Below the pieces are notes generated by a model that was not told where the DNA came from, ran no database searches, and worked only from the letters and a program-made list of their open reading frames with translations. Positions 53,929 to 62,187 of a stretch of DNA of 64,000 bases are shown piece by piece; positions within the stretch are counted from its first letter, which is position 1; each line of letters begins with the position of its first letter. The translations under genes and the position numbers were made by a program. Source of the stretch: Aureimonas sp. SA4125 (GTDB lineage: Bacteria > Pseudomonadota > Alphaproteobacteria > Rhizobiales > Rhizobiaceae); NCBI RefSeq assembly GCF_019973775.1, contig NZ_AP025032.1, positions 3,720,001 to 3,784,000 of the forward strand, read 5' to 3'.

Positions 53929-54633
53929 TCAGGCGGCGCGGGCGAAATCCTGCGTGGCTTCGGCCGGTGCACGCGATGCGACATTGCCGAGAATGCCGCA
54001 CTCATAGGCGATGGTCGCGGCCTCGGCACGGGCGCGGTCGAGGCCCGGCGCGATCTCGTCGGCAAGGCTGAAGAGCGTGCCGCCGTGCAGGAAGGGCGCC
54101 TCGTAGGCGGCGCGCAGGACCATGCCACAGTTGATCTTCGTTGCCGGGCTCTGCTGGATGACGGTCTCGACGACGCGGGCGATCCGGCTCGGGATCGCCG
54201 TGATGGCGCTGGCGATGAAGGCCCAGTCGCGGCCACGGCGACCCTTGCCGGCTTCCGAGGACAGGAGGCACTCGGTGGCGATCGCGGCATAGGCCGAGAG
54301 CGGCGAGAAGCGGACCGGGATGAGCGTGCGGTCCGACAGGCGGGCGGCGGCGCGGATCGTTTCGGCGGTGTCGCCGGCGTCGATGATGGCGAGATCGCCG
54401 CGGCGGCGGGCAGCACGCACCAGACGCTCCATCGCAGCTTCGTCCTCGGCGGCCTCCACGGTGATGCGGGTGTTGTGCTGGCCCTTGCCGGCCCAGGCGA
54501 CGAGATCCTTGTCGCGCGCCGCGTCGATCAGCACGACAGGGATGTCGGCAGCCGCGGCGACGCTGGCGAGCGTCAGCGCGAGCGTGGTGGTGCCGGAGGT
54601 CTTCAGGGAGCCGACGGAGAGAACGGGAATCAT
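53929..54633 (-). CDS. ParA/MinD-like protein with altered P-loop
   Basis: 234-aa protein of the ParA/MinD SIMIBI fold. MIPVLSVGSLKTSGTTTLALTLA occupies the position of the deviant Walker A, but both the signature Lys and the P-loop Lys (KGGxGKT) are missing; Thr replaces the latter. Later strands are recognisable: VVLIDAARDKDLVAWA, LAIIDAGDTAETIRAA (switch II) and TLIPVRFSPLSAYAAI. ATP binding is therefore doubtful. ATG 54633 follows GAAAGG. No partition or chemotaxis partner is beside it. Could be a dominant-negative or scaffold relative, or a degraded copy. Confidence 0.7.
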   Translation of the reverse strand: MIPVLSVGSLKTSGTTTLALTLASVAAAADIPVVLIDAARDKDLVAWAGKGQHNTRITVEAAEDEAAMERLVRAARRRGDLAIIDAGDTAETIRAAARLSDRTLIPVRFSPLSAYAAIATECLLSSEAGKGRRGRDWAFIASAITAIPSRIARVVETVIQQSPATKINCGMVLRAAYEAPFLHGGTLFSLADEIAPGLDRARAEAATIAYECGILGNVASRAPAEATQDFARAA

Positions 54634-54913
54634 GACGGAGCGCCTTTCGGAAGGGGTGCGGGGAATGCGCCTCCAGCGGCGTCGTTCCGCGAAAGGCCAG
54701 TTGACTGAACAGTTCGGCTCCCTGTGTGGGACCCGAAGATTTCGTGAAACTGGAAAGCACGGCGTACCGATATCTTTCTGCAGGCTGAGGATGTGACCGA
54801 TGTCGGTGCGGCACGGGCTTGCATTTGGGCCATGCCTGCGATGACACATTGACCTCGCGCCCATTTCCGTGATGGTCGCAGAAATCCCGCCGTTTTCGCG
54901 AAAGTTCTCCCGC

Positions 54914-55681
54914 ATGCCTGCGCACTCGATCCTCGTCGCCGTCCCCGCCGACATCCGCACCATCGGCAATCACCGCTGGCACGCCGCGCCCGAGACCTAT
55001 CTGAAGGCGGTCATCCGCGTCGCCGGCGCCATTCCGGTGATCGTGCCGGCCCTCGCGGCGGAGATCGACATCGGCGAGATCCTGTCGCGGGTCGACGGCG
55101 TGCTCGTCACCGGATCGGTCACCAACGTCCACCCCAGCCGCTATGGCACCGAGCCCAGCGCCGCGCACGAGCCCTACGATCCGGATCGCGACGCGCTGAC
55201 GGAGGCGATGATCAAGGGTGCGATCGAGCGCGACGTGCCGCTGCTCGCGATCTGCCGCGGCCTGCAGGAATTGAACGTCGCGCTCGGCGGCTCGCTGGCG
55301 ACGGAGATCCAGGACATCGAAGGCCGGATGGACCACCGCGCCGCCGATGATCCCGAACAGGGCGTTCGCTACGCCATCCGTCAGAAGGTCACGGCCGAGA
55401 GCGGCAGCAAGTTGAACCGGATCCTCGGCAAGAGCGAATTCCAGGTCAACTCGCTGCACCGCCAGGCGATCGATCGTCTGGCGGAGGGACTGACGGTCGA
55501 GGCGACGGCACCGGACGGGACGATCGAGGCGGTGTCGGTCGACGCGGCCCGCGGCTTCGCCCTCGGCGTGCAGTGGCATCCGGAATACTGGGCCGAAAGC
55601 GACGCCGATTCCGCCGCCATCTTCAGTGCCTTCGGCGAAGCCTGCCGGGCTTTTCGAAAGAGCCGCGCCACGGCCCGCTGA
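54914..55681 (+). CDS. Gamma-glutamyl-GABA hydrolase-like (class C26) amidotransferase
   Basis: 255-aa peptidase C26 protein, PuuD-like; such enzymes release GABA or related amines from gamma-glutamyl conjugates. Nucleophile Cys114 in LLAICRGLQELNVALGG, His and Glu in FALGVQWHPEYW, and the DGVLVTGSVTNVHPSRYG pocket loop. ATG 54914 is preferred; a GTG at 54869 would add 15 residues. Together with ornithine decarboxylase (60169) this hints at polyamine turnover, but the genes are 5 kb apart. Its stop abuts the convergent NicO gene. Confidence 0.88.
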   Translation: MPAHSILVAVPADIRTIGNHRWHAAPETYLKAVIRVAGAIPVIVPALAAEIDIGEILSRVDGVLVTGSVTNVHPSRYGTEPSAAHEPYDPDRDALTEAMIKGAIERDVPLLAICRGLQELNVALGGSLATEIQDIEGRMDHRAADDPEQGVRYAIRQKVTAESGSKLNRILGKSEFQVNSLHRQAIDRLAEGLTVEATAPDGTIEAVSVDAARGFALGVQWHPEYWAESDADSAAIFSAFGEACRAFRKSRATAR

Positions 55682-56836
55682 TCAGGCCAGCGCCCCGCCG
55701 AGCAGCGCGACGCCGAGGGCGATGACGAGAAGGGCGCCGATCACTTCGACGCTATCGAGCACGGCGGCGCGGCGCCCCCCCGCCGCACCGAAGCGCAGGG
55801 CGACGTCCTTGGCGAAGACAGCGAGCGCCGCAATGGCCGAGACGGTGATCGCCGTCCCGAGCGCCATCGCGAGGACGGAGAGCACGCCGCCGAGATAGAG
55901 CCCGTTCAGAAGGGCGAAGGTCAGGACCACGATCGCCCCGGTGCAGGGCCTGAGACCCACGGCGAACACCGCCGAGGCCGCCGAGCCGAGCGAGAGCCGC
56001 GTCGCGCCGAGCGCGCGGGGATCGGGCATGTGGGCGCGGCCGCAGTCGCAGTCCTCGGCGTCGTCCACACAGACCTCGCTGGAAAATCCGCCCGACGCCG
56101 GGCGCATGATCGGTCCGCCGGGCGCCACCACCGGCATCTCGGCGCCGCGCAGGCGCGTGGGGCCAGGCCTCGCCGCCGCCGGCACTCCCCCGGCAAAGGC
56201 AAGGCCGGTGGCAGACGTCCCCATCCCGAATGACGACGCGACCGGGTTCGGCGACGGCAGGGCGGGACGCCGGGACCGCTCGACCAGCCGCAGGATCTTG
56301 CGCAGCAGCAGCCAGCAGCCGAAGGCGATGATGAGGACGAAGGAGGCGATTTCGAGCCCGTTGGTGGCGTCGGTCATCGACACGCCAGTCCCGCGCAGGA
56401 CGAACCATCCGGCGCCCACGACGACCAGCGCGGTCACCGCCTGCAGCAGCGCCGACACGAAGGACAAAGCGATCCCGCGGCGCAACTGCACCTCGTTGGC
56501 CAGCACGTAGGACGAGATGACCGCCTTGCCATGGCCGGGCCCCGCGGCGTGAAAGACGCCGTAGGCGAAGGAGAGTCCGATGAGGAAGAACACGCCGCCC
56601 GAGCCGTTCTTCATCCCCACCAGCGCCGCCCGCAGCGCGGCAAAGAACTCCCGCTGATAGGCGTTGATCTCGATGAACAGGCCGGAGAAGAGCCCGCTCG
56701 GCTGCGACACGGTCTCGGCCGTGCCGATGCCGAGCGAGGACTTTGCCAGGCCGGGATCGACGGCCGCCATCAGCACGAGGCCCGCCAGAAGCGCCAGCAC
56801 TGCCAGACGGCCGAGCGGCGGGTGTGTCAGCTGCAT
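55682..56836 (-). CDS. Nickel/cobalt exporter (NicO/RcnA family)
   Basis: Inner-membrane transporter of 384 aa. At least six hydrophobic segments, with the diagnostic VFHAAGPGHGKAVISSYVL near residue 105 and VGLRPCTGAIVVLTFALL later. Between them is a long soluble loop (residues about 205-275) rich in Gly/Pro, ending in acidic and Cys residues (CVDDAEDCDCGRAHMPD) that could bind metal. ATG 56836 overlaps the DUF1007 gene stop by 10 bp. Substrate (Ni2+ or Co2+) and direction are inferred from RcnA/NicO relatives. Confidence 0.88.
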   Translation of the reverse strand: MQLTHPPLGRLAVLALLAGLVLMAAVDPGLAKSSLGIGTAETVSQPSGLFSGLFIEINAYQREFFAALRAALVGMKNGSGGVFFLIGLSFAYGVFHAAGPGHGKAVISSYVLANEVQLRRGIALSFVSALLQAVTALVVVGAGWFVLRGTGVSMTDATNGLEIASFVLIIAFGCWLLLRKILRLVERSRRPALPSPNPVASSFGMGTSATGLAFAGGVPAAARPGPTRLRGAEMPVVAPGGPIMRPASGGFSSEVCVDDAEDCDCGRAHMPDPRALGATRLSLGSAASAVFAVGLRPCTGAIVVLTFALLNGLYLGGVLSVLAMALGTAITVSAIAALAVFAKDVALRFGAAGGRRAAVLDSVEVIGALLVIALGVALLGGALA

Positions 56837-57489
56837 GTGATTTCCAGCCGCGTCGCCAGAACCTTGGCATAGTCGACGCCGTCGGCCGGCACGGTCTCGT
56901 CGGCGCCGAGCCCGGCGATCGAGGCCATCCACTGCTGCGCCGCCTCGTCCTCGTCGGGCACCACGATCTCCTTGCGGCAGGTCGCCGGCATGTCGACCAG
57001 CTGGAAGCTGGCATCGTCCTCGAAGGTGAAGGCGACGAAGAAGGTCTCGTCGAAATTCGACAGCGTCACCTTCTGCGCCTTGAAGTCGATAGGCTCGCCC
57101 GCCTTCATCTCGAAGAACAGCAGCAACTGCCCATCCTGGTTCAGCGCCCTGATGCTCTCCGGCGGCAGCATCTTCACGGTCTTATCGCCGATGGCGACGA
57201 AGGTGTAGAAGCTCCATTCGGCGATCGACTCCCGCACGGTATCGCCGATTTCCTGCAGTTCGTTGTCATCCAGAATGCCGTTGGCGTTCTTGTCGAAGTC
57301 CACCACGACGCTGGAGGAGAAGAGCTCGTCCATCCGCCAGATGTTGCGCACGGAAACGAATTTGCCGGCCGCGTCGCCGACGACCTCCATCCGCGCATCG
57401 GCGTAGACATGCGGATGCGCCTGCACCTCAGCGGTCGGATAGAGGCTCGCGAACAGTGCCAGGGCCGCCCAGCGGGTGATCGACGTCAT
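56827..57489 (-). CDS. DUF1007 periplasmic protein with EF-hand
   Basis: 220-aa exported partner of NicO-type transporters. Signal about residues 1-24 ending at VQA; the mature N-terminus HPHVYADARMEV supplies His ligands. An EF-hand loop DKNANGILDDNE (residues 66-77) fits the 12-residue DxDxDG pattern with Asp, Asn, Asn and Glu. This family nearly always precedes a NicO gene, as here, suggesting metal delivery to or from the transporter. ATG 57489 follows GAAGGAGAGG. The coupled overlap implies co-expression. Confidence 0.87.
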   Translation of the reverse strand: MTSITRWAALALFASLYPTAEVQAHPHVYADARMEVVGDAAGKFVSVRNIWRMDELFSSSVVVDFDKNANGILDDNELQEIGDTVRESIAEWSFYTFVAIGDKTVKMLPPESIRALNQDGQLLLFFEMKAGEPIDFKAQKVTLSNFDETFFVAFTFEDDASFQLVDMPATCRKEIVVPDEDEAAQQWMASIAGLGADETVPADGVDYAKVLATRLEITCS

Positions 57490-57680
57490 GGCCTCTCCTT
57501 CTCGGTATCGTCCGTCCAGACCTGACAAGCATGGCCGAAGTTTGGAGGACTTCGGCGGGCGTCGCCGTTTCATGCGCCGACACAGGAACGGCCGCAAGAT
57601 GCCGTGCGCCCTTGGCCTGGGGGATCGCCGACACCACATGTCTGACATCGCCACGTCTGGCCGATCCCCGGAGATATCGC

Positions 57681-57968
57681 ATGAAGACGACACAAGCCGA
57701 ACTGGAAGACCAGATCACCAGCCTGCGGGCCGAACTGGCATCGCTGACGAAGTCACTGTCCCGGCGTGGCAGCGCGGCGTTCGAGGATATCGAAGACCGG
57801 GCGTCCGACCTTTACGGCTACGTCCAGGATCGTGGACCTGACATGGCCCGCGAAGTGCGCAAGCAGGCCCGTCAGCTCGAGCGGACGGCGCGCGACAACC
57901 CCGTTGCTTCGGTCGCGCTCGCTGCCGTGGTGCTGCTCGTCATCGGCGCCCTGCTCCGCCGCGACTGA
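57681..57968 (+). CDS. YqjD/ElaB-like membrane-anchored protein (DUF883-like)
   Basis: 95 aa. Residues 1-70 form an amphipathic coiled-coil (ELEDQITSLRAELASLTKSL, MAREVRKQARQLERTARDNP); the last 25 are a transmembrane anchor (ASVALAAVVLLVIGALLRRD) with a basic end. This is the plan of YqjD/ElaB, inner-membrane proteins that can bind ribosomes in stationary phase. ATG 57681 follows GGAGATATCGC. Short, monocistronic, divergent from DUF1007. Confidence 0.75.
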   Translation: MKTTQAELEDQITSLRAELASLTKSLSRRGSAAFEDIEDRASDLYGYVQDRGPDMAREVRKQARQLERTARDNPVASVALAAVVLLVIGALLRRD

Positions 57969-58024
57969 GCGCGCGACGGGTTTGTCCCTGCTGGGGGGAT
58001 GCGGAGTTGCCGCGTCCCTGCCCG

Positions 58025-58546
58025 CTACTTCAACACGATCACCTGCGCGCCGACATGGACCCGCTCGAACAGATCGGCGACGTCCGCATTGCGCATGCGA
58101 AAGCATCCCGACGACGCCGCGCTGCCGATCGAGCGCGGCGCGTTCGTGCCATGGATGCGATACGTTCCCCAGCCCAGATTCAGCGCCCTGACGCCGAGCG
58201 GATTGGATGGTCCCGGACCGACCGAGTCCGGCAGCGACGGGTTCTTTTCACGCATCGAGGGCGTCGGGACCCAGGTCGGATTGAAGCGCTTGCGTGTCAC
58301 GAAGCTCTCGCCGAACCACTGCTCGCTCGGTCGCCCGACGGCGATCTCGTAGCGCAGAGCCGTCGTCGCCCCGGTGATCAGGTATAGCTTGCGCTCGCTG
58401 GTCTTGATGACGATCGTCCCGGGATCATAGCCGCTGGCAAAGTTCTCCTCCGCCCATTTCGGCTTGGGGTCGCTGGCCGCCGTGGCGGTGCCGGGCACCC
58501 CCGCAATCGACAGAGCGAGAAGGGCGGCGGAAAGGAGAGGACGCAT
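58025..58546 (-). CDS. L,D-transpeptidase (YkuD family), secreted
   Basis: 173-aa exported L,D-transpeptidase. Signal LLSAALLALSIAGVPGTATA. The catalytic domain occupies nearly the whole mature protein: TIVIKTSERKLYLITG start, the active-site His in YRIHGTNAPRSIG and Cys in SSGCFRMRNADV. Unlike the member at 1067, it has a Sec-type signal and no lipobox. ATG 58546 follows AAAGGAGAGG; an in-frame GTG at 58552 adds two residues only. Confidence 0.88.
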   Translation of the reverse strand: MRPLLSAALLALSIAGVPGTATAASDPKPKWAEENFASGYDPGTIVIKTSERKLYLITGATTALRYEIAVGRPSEQWFGESFVTRKRFNPTWVPTPSMREKNPSLPDSVGPGPSNPLGVRALNLGWGTYRIHGTNAPRSIGSAASSGCFRMRNADVADLFERVHVGAQVIVLK

Positions 58547-58670
58547 CGGCACTCCGTCGAACTGTCACGGTCGCCCCGGTCGATGAGGGCCGACGACAGT
58601 ATGCGAGGCAATCGTTTCCAGAGCGTGAGCGTGCCCCTCAGTACGCGACTGCCTCGCACCGTGAGCATGC

Positions 58671-58728
58671 TGTCAGCGCGCGTCCGCTTCGGACCCCGAG
58701 CGTGCCGTCAGCGCGCGTCCGCTTCGGA
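58671..58728. repeat. 23-bp direct repeat at the LysR gene end
   Basis: GTCAGCGCGCGTCCGCTTCG (plus GAC) occurs at 58671-58693 and again at 58706-58728, a 35-bp period. The second copy contains the LysR stop codon, so the last codons of the gene are duplicated just outside it. Confidence 0.85.
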
Positions 58729-59655
58729 CATTGTGACGAGTTCCGGCGCCGCGCGCTCTCCATCGCACTTGCGGAACCAGACCGCCAGAAAATCGACGAA
58801 GAGGCGCACCCGCAGCGGCAGGTGCCGGCGATGCGGGAAGACGGCATAGATTCCGGCCTCCTGCGGCATGAAGGTTTCCAGAACGGTGACAAGGCGCCCC
58901 GCCGCGATATCGGCCCGCACGACGAATTCCGGGATCATCGCAAAGCCGAGCCCCGCCCGCACCGCGGCTCTGACGGTGACGGGGCTGTTGGCGGTGAACT
59001 GGCCGGAGACAGGAACCGGAAACGGCTCGCCCGTTTCGGGATCGCGGAACGACCAGCTGGAGAACATGCGCGAATTGGAATCGATCACGGCGGGAAAGTT
59101 CGCCAGCTCCGACGGATGGGTCGGCCGCCCGAGCCGCTCGATCAGCGCGGGGCTGGCGCAGAGCGCAAGGTCGAGCGAAGCGAGCCGCCGGGCGATCATC
59201 GCCGAGTCGGACAGCCGCGTCATCCGGATGGCGACGTCGAAGCCATCCTCGACGAGGTCGACGAAATTGTCGTCGAGGTGGATGTCCAGCGAGATGTCGG
59301 GATGGGCGACGGCGAAATCGACGAGCGAATGCCCGAGCTCCGCATCGCCGAACGTGCGGGCCGCCGAGACCCTGATCCGCCCCTTCGCTTCGCCAGTGGC
59401 CTCGCGCGCCTCCTCGTTCAGGCTTTCGAGGTCTGAGAGGATGGCCGAGGCCCTCGCCAGATAGACCTCCCCGGCGCCGGTCAGCGCGATCTGGCGTGTC
59501 GTCCGGTTGATCAGGAGGACGCCCAGTTCATCCTCGAGCTCGCGCACATATTTCGACAGCAGCGCCTTCGAGCGCCCGGTCTTGCGGGCAGCGGCGGAAA
59601 ACCCCTCGTTCTCTATGACGGCGATGAAGGCGCGCATCCGTGTCAGGGTGTCCAT
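58708..59655 (-). CDS. LysR-family transcriptional regulator
   Basis: 315-aa LysR protein. HTH in residues 5-60 (TRMRAFIAVIENEGFSAAAR, SKALLSKYVRELEDELGVLL), then the effector domain (GRIRVSAARTFG, LDIHLDDNFVDLVEDGFDVAI, GLGFAMIPEFVVRADI), typical of the CrgA/DsdC-like group. ATG 59655 matches the family start; an upstream open frame to 59727 is not needed. Divergent from ornithine decarboxylase across a 513-bp leader, so it may regulate it, but the LysR target is not provable. A dyad ATGAC-GCGA-GTCAT at 59769-59782 is a possible operator. Confidence 0.88.
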   Translation of the reverse strand: MDTLTRMRAFIAVIENEGFSAAARKTGRSKALLSKYVRELEDELGVLLINRTTRQIALTGAGEVYLARASAILSDLESLNEEAREATGEAKGRIRVSAARTFGDAELGHSLVDFAVAHPDISLDIHLDDNFVDLVEDGFDVAIRMTRLSDSAMIARRLASLDLALCASPALIERLGRPTHPSELANFPAVIDSNSRMFSSWSFRDPETGEPFPVPVSGQFTANSPVTVRAAVRAGLGFAMIPEFVVRADIAAGRLVTVLETFMPQEAGIYAVFPHRRHLPLRVRLFVDFLAVWFRKCDGERAAPELVTMSEADAR

Positions 59656-59768
59656 CGGCTCTCCAGGCTTGCGCGGAACTGGTGCAATGTTGCACGATTC
59701 CGACACTCGCACCCTTCGTCGGTCCAACGCCTGTAAAAATCAACCGCCACAAGATTTTGCAGTTGTGT

Positions 59769-59782
59769 ATGACGCGAGTCAT
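59769..59782. promoter_or_regulatory. Dyad in the LysR/ODC divergent region
   Basis: Inverted arms ATGAC and GTCAT separated by GCGA, 114 bp from the LysR start. Position between divergent LysR and decarboxylase genes fits an operator. The ATG inside it also begins a short open frame. Confidence 0.35.
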
Positions 59783-59828
59783 CCATATATCCCGCCTTGC
59801 CCAAAGTCGCACGAGCCTGTGGGCGTCC

Positions 59829-60168
59829 CCCGATCCTCATATGCGAGGCCATCGGGACGGTCCTGGAGTAATACCCTCCAGTCGTCTTCGCGCCAAGCGA
59901 AGTCGAGGACGCCTTAAAGCAACGACGGTGCGGGCTTTTTTGGTCTCCCCTGGTCTCCACAGCCGGGAAAACTGAAGAGGCACACCCTCATTGCCCCATG
60001 TGCGGCGGGTTCAAGCCCTCCATGCCAAGGCAGACATCGACCGATGCCGAAGCACGCCGCTTCGTCGTCGGACTACGTCGCGAACGTATTCGAGCTTGCG
60101 AGCGCCTGTCCGGCGATCGCGGGACCGTCTTCGTCCGCTCATCTCCTTCGGTTCATGGGAAAACCCAG
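59829..60168 (+). promoter_or_regulatory. Structured leader of ornithine decarboxylase (speF-like candidate)
   Basis: The 340 bases before the decarboxylase form several hairpins: CCCGAT-CCTC paired with GAGG-cc-ATCGGG (59829-59856), CTGGAG / CTCCAG (59863-59881), CTTCGC / GCGAAG (59886-59902). GTCGT at 59881 can pair with ACGAC before a GCGGGC-TTTTTT run (59936-59941) that resembles an attenuator. An Arg-rich frame of 44 codons (MRGHRDGPGVIPSSRLRAKR, from 59841) spans all of them and stops at 59975, but lacks a visible ribosome site. A structured speF RNA motif is known upstream of alphaproteobacterial ornithine decarboxylases; I have not been able to match the consensus. Confidence 0.5.
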
Positions 60169-61302
60169 ATGGCAACGCAGCGCATCCTCGACTTCCTCGC
60201 CACCCGACGTCCGGCCGGCCCCTGCCTCGTCGTCGACCTCGATGTCGTCGAGTCCAATTTCGGCGCCTTCCGCAAGGCGCTCCCGAATTCGGCGATCTAC
60301 TACGCCGTTAAGGCCAATCCGGCGCCGGAGGTTCTGCGCCTCCTGTCCGCGCTCGGCTCGAGCTTTGACTGCGCTTCCGTTGCCGAGATCGAGATGGCGA
60401 TGGATGCCGGCGCGACCGCCGACCGCATTTCCTACGGCAACACGATCAAGAAGGAGCGCGACATCGCGCGCGCCTTCGACCTCGGCGTCAACCTCTATGC
60501 CGTGGACTGCGTCGAGGAAGTCGAGAAGGTCGCCCGCGCCGCCCCCGGCGCGAAGGTGTTCTGCCGCGTTCTGACGAATGGCGAAGGCGCGGAATGGCCG
60601 CTGTCGCGCAAGTTCGGCTGCGTCCCGGCCATGGCGATCGACGTTCTGGTTCACGCCGAGAGCCTCGGACTCGTCGCCACCGGCGTCTCCTTTCATGTCG
60701 GCTCGCAGCAGACCGACACCGAGGCCTGGGACGCGGCGATCGCCGATGCCAGCCATGTCTTCCGCGCGCTTGCCGAGAAGGGCATCGTCCTGACCCTCGT
60801 CAACATGGGCGGCGGCTTTCCGACGCGCTACCTCAAGGACGTGCCGTCGGCCGAGGCCTATGGCCGCTCGATCTTCGGCGCACTCAGCCGCCACTTCGGC
60901 AACCGCATCCCGGACACCATCATCGAGCCGGGCCGCGGCATGGTCGGCGACGCCGGCGTGATCAAGGCGGAAGTGGTTCTCGTCTCGCGCAAGTCCGCGA
61001 CCGACGAGAACCGCTGGGTCTTCCTCGACATCGGCAAGTTCGGCGGTCTCGCCGAGACGATGGACGAGGCGATCCGCTACCCGATCACCACGCCGCGTGA
61101 CGGCGACCGCATGGAAGCCTGCGTCATCGCCGGCCCGACCTGCGATTCTGCGGACGTTCTCTACGAAAAGAACCCCTACCCGCTGCCGATCACGCTGACC
61201 GTCGGCGACGAGATCCTCATCGAGGGCACCGGGGCCTACACGACGACCTATTCGGCCGTCGCCTTCAACGGCTTCGAACCGTTGCGATCCTACGTGATCT
61301 GA
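60169..61302 (+). CDS. speF: Ornithine decarboxylase (type III PLP fold)
   Basis: PLP-dependent decarboxylase of 377 aa of the alanine-racemase-like (type III) group, forming putrescine from ornithine; lysine or diamine relatives are possible. PLP-Lys is Lys48 in YYAVKANP; SFHVGSQQTD, NMGGGFPTRYL and IEPGRGMVGD carry PLP-phosphate ligands, and GPTCDSADVL holds the conserved catalytic Cys of ODC. ATG 60169 gives the usual 375-380 aa; an open frame to 59998 adds low-complexity residues not seen in the family. A structured leader precedes it and a terminator follows at 61304. Confidence 0.9.
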   Translation: MATQRILDFLATRRPAGPCLVVDLDVVESNFGAFRKALPNSAIYYAVKANPAPEVLRLLSALGSSFDCASVAEIEMAMDAGATADRISYGNTIKKERDIARAFDLGVNLYAVDCVEEVEKVARAAPGAKVFCRVLTNGEGAEWPLSRKFGCVPAMAIDVLVHAESLGLVATGVSFHVGSQQTDTEAWDAAIADASHVFRALAEKGIVLTLVNMGGGFPTRYLKDVPSAEAYGRSIFGALSRHFGNRIPDTIIEPGRGMVGDAGVIKAEVVLVSRKSATDENRWVFLDIGKFGGLAETMDEAIRYPITTPRDGDRMEACVIAGPTCDSADVLYEKNPYPLPITLTVGDEILIEGTGAYTTTYSAVAFNGFEPLRSYVI

Positions 61303-61303
61303 T

Positions 61304-61329
61304 CCCGGCGCATCCCGCGCCGGGCTTTT
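61304..61329 (+). terminator. Terminator after ornithine decarboxylase
   Basis: Eight-bp stem CCCGGCGC / GCGCCGGG with a 5-nt loop, then CTTTT, directly after the stop codon. Confidence 0.8.
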
Positions 61330-61400
61330 CGCCCGCGCGCTGGATGCCCCGACGGTCCAGCGCGTCCTTTCTCGGCCTCTTCTGTCTCGAGGTTGATCGC

Positions 61401-62024
61401 ATGATCGCATCTGCCCCCCTTTCGGCTGCCACCGCGGCAATGCCCGTCGTCGCGCCCGTCGTCCACATCGGTGCGGAGACGCCGGACGACGCCGCATCGC
61501 GCGAGGCATTGCTCGACCGCGCCATGGGTCCCGGCCGGCGTCGCAAGGCGTCGGAAGCCATCCGCCGCGGCCGGCTGCCGGCCGACGGACTGGCGCTCGT
61601 CGCACGGTCCGACGACGGCGTCGTTGTCGGCAGCGTCCGGCTTTGGCATGTCGCGGCAGGCGATGCGGGTACGCCGGCGCTTCTTCTCGGACCGCTGGCC
61701 GTTGCCCCCGAGCTTTCCGGCTGCGGCATCGGCTCGGCGCTGATGCGGCGCGCGGTGGCGGAGGCCCACTTTCGCGGCCACGCCGCGATCCTCTTGGTCG
61801 GCGACCCCGATTATTACGCACGCTTCGGCTTCACCGCCCGACCGGCGGCCGACCTTGCCATGCCCGGACCCTTCGAGCGGCATCGCCTGCTTGGCCTCGA
61901 ACTTGCCCCTCGGGCGCTTGCCGGAACAAGCGGACTGATCCGGCCGGCAGGCCGCAAGGCCGGCGCCGGCAGCAGACCGGTCGCACCGGCGCCCGTCCCG
62001 CTGCGGCTGTCGCGAGCCGGCTGA
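61401..62024 (+). CDS. GNAT family N-acetyltransferase (YhbS-like)
   Basis: 207-aa acetyl-CoA-dependent N-acetyltransferase. Acetyl-CoA loop LAVAPELSGCGIGSALMRRA (Q/RxxGxG/A pattern, with SGCGIG), preceded by VVVGSVRLWHVA and followed by ILLVGDPDYYARFGF, a signature of the YhbS subgroup. The N-terminal about 30 residues and the C-terminal Gly/Pro/Arg tail are not conserved. ATG 61401 follows GAGG; the frame open to 61344 is not needed. Acceptor substrate unknown. Could act on a polyamine, given the neighbour, but this is speculation. Confidence 0.85.
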   Translation: MIASAPLSAATAAMPVVAPVVHIGAETPDDAASREALLDRAMGPGRRRKASEAIRRGRLPADGLALVARSDDGVVVGSVRLWHVAAGDAGTPALLLGPLAVAPELSGCGIGSALMRRAVAEAHFRGHAAILLVGDPDYYARFGFTARPAADLAMPGPFERHRLLGLELAPRALAGTSGLIRPAGRKAGAGSRPVAPAPVPLRLSRAG

Positions 62025-62047
62025 GGGCCCTTCGACGGGGGAGTCCC

Positions 62048-62082
62048 GGGGGTGACGCTGACCGCCAGGCAGCGTCACCCCC
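62048..62082. terminator. Strong hairpin between convergent genes
   Basis: Perfect 13-bp stem GGGGGTGACGCTG / CAGCGTCACCCCC with a 9-nt loop, between the GNAT gene and the end of the WD40 gene. No long T-run. Confidence 0.6.
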
Positions 62083-62187
62083 GCTCTTGATGCCAAACTC
62101 GGCAGATGCAGCCCGGCACGATGCCCTGTCCGTCGAAGAGGGCCGGATCGCGCGTGCGTTCGGCGCCTCCCCTGGCGGCGCTGGCCT

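Noticed and set aside
59998..60168. N-terminal extension of ornithine decarboxylase from 59998
   Set aside because: The added residues are Arg-rich and unlike the family; the ATG at 60169 gives the standard length.
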